This document shows positions 58,175 to 64,000 of a stretch of DNA of 64,000 nucleotides, piece by piece. The DNA comes from Oscheius tipulae (Eukaryota > Nematoda > Chromadorea > Rhabditida > Rhabditidae). The notes below the pieces were generated by a model. The model did no database searches and was not told the DNA's origin. It saw nothing but the letters and a program-made list of their open reading frames with translations. A program made the position numbers and the translations under genes. The stretch covers positions 7,626,001-7,690,000 of the forward strand of contig JASJZH010000003.1 of assembly GCA_037178975.1 (NCBI GenBank), given 5' to 3'. The first letter of the stretch is position 1, and each line of letters starts with the position of its first letter.

Positions 58175-59310
58175 ACAGTTCATCAGCCGCCCCCTTGTTA
58201 GCCTAGCTGGATGTGAAACATGGCTGTGACAACGAGTTGACTATAAAAGAAGACCGTCGGCCAATAATGACATTTAGCTCAACCCACTTCCTCTTACAAT
58301 TCATTCGTTTTCAGAAAATGATGCGCCTCACTCTTGCGGTCCTCATCGTGGCAACTGTAGCAGCCCAGGGAAGCTCTCCAGTGCCCACAACCCCATCTCG
58401 TGTTCGTCGTCAGGCTCCAGTCGAAGGAGCTGCGTCTGGATCCCCTCCTCCTACCACCGGTGCCCCTCGCCCGCGTCGTGAAGCTCCAGTTGATGGATCT
58501 TCTCCCTTCCCTGAGACTGGAGCTCCTCGTCAAAGGAGATCTGCCCCAGTTGGAGGTTCCTCTCCCGTCCCTAGTGTCCAGCTTGTCGAAATCATCGAAG
58601 GATCTTCTCCTGTTCCCAGTGGAGCTCCTCGTCAACGCAGAGCTGCCCAGGGAGTGTCTTCTGCTGCTCAAGGATCTACTGTAGCTGCCCGTCAGCGCCG
58701 TGAGGCTCCAGTCGAGGGATCTTCTCCTGTTCCTACTGGAGGACCTGTTCGTGCTCGTCGTGCTGCTCCCGTTCAAGGATCCTCTTCTGCTCCTTCCGGA
58801 TCTGCTCAACAAGAAACTACTGGAGCTGCTCGTCAACGTCGCCAGGCCCCAGTTGGTGGATCTTCCCCCAAGCCTTCCGGATCTCCCTGTCATACCGGCA
58901 GACCATCTTCACCCCGTCCATCTGGCTCTCCTGGTAGCCCATCTCCTACCACCGGAGCTCCCCGTCTTCGCAGGGCTGCCTCAGCTCAAGGAGCTTCTGC
59001 TGCCCCTTCTGGATCTGCCGTTCAAGGAGCTTCTGGGGCTCCTCGTCAGCGTCGTGAGGCTCCCGTCGAGGGATCTTCTCCAATGCCTGAGACTGGCGCT
59101 CCCCGTCAACGCAGAGCCGCGGGAGCTTCTGCTGCCCCTTCTGGAGCTCAGGGATCTACCGTAGCTGCTCGTCAGCGTCGTGAGGCTCCAGTCAAGGGAT
59201 CTTCTCCTGTTCCTACTGGAGGACCTGTTCGTGCTCGTCGTGCTGCTCCCGCCAAGGGATCTTCTGCCGCCCCATCTGGCCAGCAGGGAGCTACTGGCGC
59301 TGCTCGTCAA
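58175..59310 (+). repeat. Second inverted duplication, left arm
   Basis: Pairs with 61979-63114 (p with 121289-p). The arms look identical over 1136 bp by eye. The arm begins about 140 bp before the start codon, taking in the TATA box, and ends inside the coding sequence 42 bp before the stop codon. Confidence 0.95.
58242..58249 (+). promoter_or_regulatory. TATA box of the RXRR-repeat gene
   Basis: CTATAAAAG lies 75 bp before the ATG at 58318, and a TTTTCAG acceptor immediately precedes AAATG. The box is inside the duplicated arm, so the inverted copy has it too. Confidence 0.65.
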
Positions 59311-59352
59311 CGTCGTGCCGCCACAGGAGGATCCACCACCCCGGCTATGTAG
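58318..59352 (+). CDS. Secreted precursor of tandem peptides cut at RXRR sites
   Basis: MMRLTLAVLIVATVAAQG is a clear signal peptide; the ATG follows a TTTTCAG acceptor, so I use this start rather than the longer frame from 58213. The mature part of about 325 residues is a chain of units near APVEGSSPVPTTGAPRQRR. There are 13 RXRR sites (RVRR, RPRR, RQRR, RARR, RLRR) spaced about 15-45 residues apart. RXRR is the furin/kex2 consensus, so the product is probably cleaved into about 14 short Ser/Pro/Gly/Ala-rich peptides. Only one Cys (in SPCHTG) is seen. There are no introns. I do not recognise the family: it resembles neuropeptide-like or antimicrobial precursors in layout only. A structural role (cuticle, eggshell, secreted matrix) is also possible. 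Its stop is ATG TAG at 59350. Confidence 0.8.
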   Translation: MMRLTLAVLIVATVAAQGSSPVPTTPSRVRRQAPVEGAASGSPPPTTGAPRPRREAPVDGSSPFPETGAPRQRRSAPVGGSSPVPSVQLVEIIEGSSPVPSGAPRQRRAAQGVSSAAQGSTVAARQRREAPVEGSSPVPTGGPVRARRAAPVQGSSSAPSGSAQQETTGAARQRRQAPVGGSSPKPSGSPCHTGRPSSPRPSGSPGSPSPTTGAPRLRRAASAQGASAAPSGSAVQGASGAPRQRREAPVEGSSPMPETGAPRQRRAAGASAAPSGAQGSTVAARQRREAPVKGSSPVPTGGPVRARRAAPAKGSSAAPSGQQGATGAARQRRAATGGSTTPAM

Positions 59353-61978
59353 ATCCTAACAAATTTCGAATGAACATGAGAATGATATGACCTCTTAATT
59401 TACCTTATTTACTCGTCTCGCGTATTAATGGCTCGTCCAAAGCGGGTCAGTTAGAAGATGTTGCCCCTGTCAGTTACACTGCGCGGCAGCTGCTCCGTTC
59501 GTGTTCATCTCGTGGCCCCGGAGAGGCGAGAAAAAAGAGCGCCAGCTACACATCACTACCACTCTAAGCACTCGATTTACTCCACCGTCATCCAATTTTT
59601 ATTTTTATGATTGTACTTTCCATTTTGAGTAAGCTTTATGTGCCTGCACTTTGTAAAACTCAAAAGCTCTGCATTTTGCCTCTTAAGAAAAGTGTCCGCG
59701 TAAAAAGGCTGGCATGTCTCTTCAAGATCAAAGACTCTTAGAAGAATCGTATGGCAGCCGTCAATTAGGCCTCATTGGGACAGTGGGCATCTGCCGCCCA
59801 ATTTTCTTCACAGGTGTCCCCTCAAGGATTATCCGGGCTCCAATGGACCGTTACTTCTCGAGACACACACGAGTAAGCCATGCTCTGTTTGTTATTAAGC
59901 CTGTTTGTTATTAAGCTTAGTTCTATTGTCTTAAGTCAACACTGGTCAGACACCTCCTCCCACTACGCGACATGACCCGGTCGGATCGATCTGACCATTG
60001 GCAGCTATCACTATGTGGCAGTGGACAATTATCTGTCGGGGCCATACCCTTTTGTTCTCACTTGCCTATAATTTAGATAGTATGTCTCCACTCTCGTGCT
60101 CCCGTTCTGTCTCGTCTCTTTTTCACTATGCTCATAAATCCTGGTGGCCACCCCCAGCAGCAGCACTCTCGAGGGAATAAGAAGCGTCGCGCTCCTGCTG
60201 GACAGCCGTAAAGTATGAGCTGTCCCCTTTGGCAGGCCATTCCCTTTTTGCTTCCTAGATGTTTCTTTTTTAACATACATTTTTTATTGGACCTGTGAGT
60301 TTGTTAATCCGTACGGTGTGCCCCCAAGGCTCTCAAAGCGCACGCCACAAAAGTTCCTAGGTCTTCTATCTCAGAGTTAAGTTTGCCAACTAATATACCG
60401 TATTTCTTCTAATATAAGCACCGATTCCGAAGTTCTGCGAAGTTGTAGAGCAGATCACGAGCTACAACTTTGCAGAACAGCAGAAAGTCTGAAAAAGTCG
60501 TCTTGACCCGCGAATACGTAACTGCGTATTACTTACGTAAGGGGGTGCTTCTACAAGAGCTTTTACGATATACCAATCGATTCATCTTAAAAATGCCTAC
60601 AGCCAAAATGATAACAGCTAAATCAAACCGGATAAAAATTAGACCGAAACTATTTTCGCCTATGCGCTTTAAAGGAACTTGCTTAAAATGCCCTAAACTA
60701 TGAACTCAAGCCCAATTTATTCGTTTCGTGTTTTTTACCTGAGTGGCTTATGCCACTCTCTTTCCAATTATATACAGATATTCAAGCCGTTTAGATCTGC
60801 TTTGAAACTATGGACCCTTTTTTGAGTGATGAACCGACCGTATGCCTACCTACAGTACAGCTTTTATAATATACGTAAACCAACTTCTCGATTAAAAAGT
60901 CATTAAAACCTACACCTATAAAGGCTGGCACCAACCTCTCTTCTAAAGGCAGTATATGCCTTGACAATGTTTGCCACAGAACGAGGTCAGTCTCACAGGC
61001 GTATTTATGGCCAGCCACGTTTGTGTGAAGAGACGATCCTTCTGTTGTTCAAGTTCCCCTTTTCCCCTCCTCATTACTCTTCTTCCAACCCATTTCGTTA
61101 TTCTTCTTCCTCCTCTCTGTGTCACATTGACCGCCCGCTTAATCTACCAAAAGCCACTCTTTGTCCAGACGCTCTGCTTCTTAATTAAACTTATTCAATT
61201 TTTTAATTGGCGTTTTTTGGATATTGTTTTTTTGTTTATTTGTTGTATCAAATGTGCCCTTGAGACAAAAATTCAAGCGGTTACACTACAAGAAGCTTTC
61301 TCCCCATGGAAATTTGAAATGTGAGCGCGTATTAGCATAGCGTGAAGCGGTCTCTTTATGACTTCAAGATGTCCACTCTGTTTCTCCTCTCTTTCGGGCC
61401 TGGAGACATCGATAGGCCGCTAGTGAAACATACTCCAATTACAACAGCGAGACATAAGCACTTGCGCTCTTTCCTTCCATAATCTCGTTTGAAAAATGTC
61501 TTTTCACATGTGTCCTGGTTGACGCCCAGGTCTCATTATTTTTGAAAATTGTTGCCAGAACCTCTAGGGTCTCGTCATCAAGAGATTCAGGTTTTCTGAC
61601 CAAAGTTAATTCAACCGCCCTCACTCCTTTCATGCTTGCATAGCGTGACGACCCGATTCTGCACCAATCGACTACAGTTAGAAATGACCCCCGCCATTTG
61701 GCGCACTAAACCAGCTTACCCTTTACTCATTGTATAAGACGACCCTCCTCCTCATCGGGTGGTTCGTATTCCTAAGAGGATTATTGCCCCTCGGCCAGCC
61801 GCTAATTGTTACTTTTGGCCAAGCGCTGTCAGTCTTCTTTTTACTCATGCTCTAGCAATAGCCTTTCATAATTTATTTCTCGAGTTCTATGCCTTTAGAA
61901 GGGAAGGTAGCTGAAGATTCCGGTACGGGGAGCGGGAGATGAGCCGGGAGGTTGGGGAGAGAATTTTGGAGCGGTACT
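59353..61978. other. Spacer of the second inverted duplication, no gene supported
   Basis: About 2.6 kb of mixed sequence. It holds hairpin repeat D copy 4 and, around 60395-60560, a possible MITE (CCGTATTTCTTCTAATATAAGCACC and GGGGTGCTTCTACAAGAG face each other). A 64-codon minus-strand frame at 61439-61633 has normal composition but no recognised family. Confidence 0.5.
60432..60478. repeat. Short hairpin repeat D, copy 4
   Basis: GTTCTGCGAAGTTGTAG (60432-60448) pairs with CTACAACTTTGCAGAAC (60462-60478) with one mismatch. It is the best preserved copy of the family. Confidence 0.8.
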
Positions 61979-62971
61979 TTGACGAGCAGCGCCAGTAGCT
62001 CCCTGCTGGCCAGATGGGGCGGCAGAAGATCCCTTGGCGGGAGCAGCACGACGAGCACGAACAGGTCCTCCAGTAGGAACAGGAGAAGATCCCTTGACTG
62101 GAGCCTCACGACGCTGACGAGCAGCTACGGTAGATCCCTGAGCTCCAGAAGGGGCAGCAGAAGCTCCCGCGGCTCTGCGTTGACGGGGAGCGCCAGTCTC
62201 AGGCATTGGAGAAGATCCCTCGACGGGAGCCTCACGACGCTGACGAGGAGCCCCAGAAGCTCCTTGAACGGCAGATCCAGAAGGGGCAGCAGAAGCTCCT
62301 TGAGCTGAGGCAGCCCTGCGAAGACGGGGAGCTCCGGTGGTAGGAGATGGGCTACCAGGAGAGCCAGATGGACGGGGTGAAGATGGTCTGCCGGTATGAC
62401 AGGGAGATCCGGAAGGCTTGGGGGAAGATCCACCAACTGGGGCCTGGCGACGTTGACGAGCAGCTCCAGTAGTTTCTTGTTGAGCAGATCCGGAAGGAGC
62501 AGAAGAGGATCCTTGAACGGGAGCAGCACGACGAGCACGAACAGGTCCTCCAGTAGGAACAGGAGAAGATCCCTCGACTGGAGCCTCACGGCGCTGACGG
62601 GCAGCTACAGTAGATCCTTGAGCAGCAGAAGACACTCCCTGGGCAGCTCTGCGTTGACGAGGAGCTCCACTGGGAACAGGAGAAGATCCTTCGATGATTT
62701 CGACAAGCTGGACACTAGGGACGGGAGAGGAACCTCCAACTGGGGCAGATCTCCTTTGACGAGGAGCTCCAGTCTCAGGGAAGGGAGAAGATCCATCAAC
62801 TGGAGCTTCACGACGCGGGCGAGGGGCACCGGTGGTAGGAGGAGGGGATCCAGACGCAGCTCCTTCGACTGGAGCCTGACGACGAACACGAGATGGGGTT
62901 GTGGGCACTGGAGAGCTTCCCTGGGCTGCTACAGTTGCCACGATGAGGACCGCAAGAGTGAGGCGCATCAT
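61895..62971 (-). CDS. RXRR-repeat precursor, inverted copy with new C-terminus
   Basis: From the start at 62971 the protein is identical to the plus-strand copy up to GATGAARQ. The arm then ends, and the frame runs into different DNA, giving STAPKFSPQPPGSSPAPRTG and FSYLPF before the stop at 61895. The last RXRR site is therefore lost (12 remain), but the frame stays open. The TATA box and splice acceptor are included, so it may be expressed. The new tail is by chance also Ser/Pro-rich. Confidence 0.75.
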   Translation of the reverse strand: MMRLTLAVLIVATVAAQGSSPVPTTPSRVRRQAPVEGAASGSPPPTTGAPRPRREAPVDGSSPFPETGAPRQRRSAPVGGSSPVPSVQLVEIIEGSSPVPSGAPRQRRAAQGVSSAAQGSTVAARQRREAPVEGSSPVPTGGPVRARRAAPVQGSSSAPSGSAQQETTGAARQRRQAPVGGSSPKPSGSPCHTGRPSSPRPSGSPGSPSPTTGAPRLRRAASAQGASAAPSGSAVQGASGAPRQRREAPVEGSSPMPETGAPRQRRAAGASAAPSGAQGSTVAARQRREAPVKGSSPVPTGGPVRARRAAPAKGSSAAPSGQQGATGAARQSTAPKFSPQPPGSSPAPRTGIFSYLPF

Positions 62972-63114
62972 TTTCTGAAAACGAATGAATTGTAAGAGGA
63001 AGTGGGTTGAGCTAAATGTCATTATTGGCCGACGGTCTTCTTTTATAGTCAACTCGTTGTCACAGCCATGTTTCACATCCAGCTAGGCTAACAAGGGGGC
63101 GGCTGATGAACTGT
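61979..63114 (-). repeat. Second inverted duplication, right arm
   Basis: Inverted copy of 58175-59310. The gene at this end is truncated and extended by foreign sequence, whereas the left copy ends in a further RQRR unit. The left arm is therefore probably the original. Confidence 0.9.
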
Positions 63115-64000
63115 CTTGTGCGTTCTAGGAACTAGAATTAAAAATTAGTGGTTGTTTTTAAAGAGAATCCAAAAACTTTTCCCCAACTACAAACTCATTA
63201 ACTCAGGCTCTCCACTGCATTCTCATCCGTTGAAAAAGAGGTCGCCTCCCCGAGAATCGAATCTGCGTCGTCTCAGATACAATTGAATTTGGCTAGTATA
63301 TTTTCACAACCTGGAACACTTCTTACTTCCTCTTCTCGGAAAATTTGCGTGATGTTTATATGGTCTCTTTATTCAGCTTTCAGGCCAAACCTTTGGGTCA
63401 TCCGGCTAGGCAAACTGACGGACGTAACTTTGTCATATTCGACACGTAAAAAAAATGAGGGTGCAAATATTTCAGTAAAAATTAAAGACTCTTAGGAAAT
63501 CGGTTTATTTACAGTCGGAAGATAATTAACATAATTTGCATGTTCGGAAAGTCCAGAATTCATCCTCTTGTTTTGCTTTCGTTTCTTCCAAGAAGAGTAG
63601 TTTCCTGCAAAACAATGTGTGCCACGAGTAAACTAGGAAAAATTGAGAGGGAAAAATAATCTAATGGGTGAAAAATTGCAATTTTTGAATTTGCAAACTG
63701 CCGCGGTACGTGACGGTATTTTAGGTCACACGAACAGTTTTAAGTTTTTTTTTTTGCATTGCTGCTAGCTTTTCTGTCTGACATTCCTTTTCTCAGTTGT
63801 TGACTCTTCCTTTAGTTACCAGGTTTGAATTTAGTCTAATAACTAGAAGAAGCCTGCGGCTGCTTCGCAATCGTTTGGCCTTCAGTTCTAATCGAGCTAG
63901 AGATCCCAATGCTGCTCTCCCTCTCACAACTGACTTGTCAACTAAATACTCAATAACTCTTGTCTCTCCATTTTTGTTTCGTGGCCTCGGAGAAACAAAC
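63115..64000. other. Terminal intergenic sequence
   Basis: No gene supported. A CGAGAATCGAATCTGCG stretch near 63250 resembles part of a tRNA but no cloverleaf forms. The end (63945-64000) is a fragment of repeat C (TTTGTTTCGTGGCCTCGGAG). Confidence 0.5.

Noticed and set aside
58213-58317. Upstream in-frame start of the RXRR gene
   Set aside because: It would bury the signal peptide, overlaps the TATA box, and lies before the TTTTCAG acceptor.
58294-58893. 199-codon minus-strand frame opposite the RXRR gene (and its mirror at 62396-62995)
   Set aside because: A Ser/Arg-rich shadow of the repetitive coding strand; the real gene has a signal peptide, TATA box and acceptor.
61439-61633. 64-codon minus-strand frame
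   Set aside because: Reasonable composition but no neighbours, splice context or recognised family.
63235-63315. Possible minus-strand tRNA (TTCGATTCTCGGGGAGG followed by a T run)
   Set aside because: No matching acceptor stem or D-arm at the right distance.

Overview
The window is animal nuclear DNA, almost certainly from a nematode. Genes are cut by many short introns (about 40-60 nt is common) with GTAAGT-like donors and TTTCAG-like acceptors. Several start codons sit right after a TTTCAG acceptor, as expected for spliced-leader trans-splicing. It carries two fatty-acid/retinol-binding (FAR) genes, a family so far known from nematodes, and nematode-type chemoreceptors. I cannot name the species.

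Region 1 (1-18.4 kb) is conserved housekeeping DNA. It holds a GRAF-type RhoGAP-SH3 gene (5' part not found), a Nar1/CIAO3 (OXY-4-like) cytosolic Fe-S assembly gene, TRAPPC2L head-to-head with SAP18, and a TMUB-like membrane ubiquitin-domain gene whose introns carry two interspersed repeats.

Region 2 (19-45 kb) is a fast-changing multigene island. It contains tandem-domain P-loop GTPase genes, a non-RD protein kinase, a very long ankyrin-repeat gene and shuffled fragments of these. A helical module of about 52 residues occurs four times in one GTPase gene (a pair before each GTPase domain) and once before ankyrin repeats. The island is centred on a large palindrome: arms 23489-27706 and 28253-32471, about 4.2 kb each, differing by one visible base, around a 546-bp spacer. 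Repeats elsewhere in the window show that the right arm is the inserted copy. Every GTPase gene here has at least one lesion (frameshift, nonsense codon, lost splice donor or P-loop substitution). The setting resembles a birth-and-death, possibly innate-immune, locus, but that role is inference.

Region 3 (45.8-52 kb) holds two chemoreceptor-type 7TM genes, an internally deleted chemoreceptor copy, and a BPI/LBP-like lipid-binding membrane-protein gene whose intron carries a fold-back element. Region 4 (52.7-53.8 kb) is an unresolved, possibly broken gene.

Region 5 (54-63 kb) has two divergent FAR genes, then a secreted precursor built of about 20-residue units separated by R-X-R-R sites. That precursor lies in a second inverted duplication (58175-59310 and 61979-63114), and the inverted copy has acquired a different C-terminus.

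Exon joins were made by eye from splice signals and homology. The palindromes should be checked on raw long reads before biological weight is put on them.
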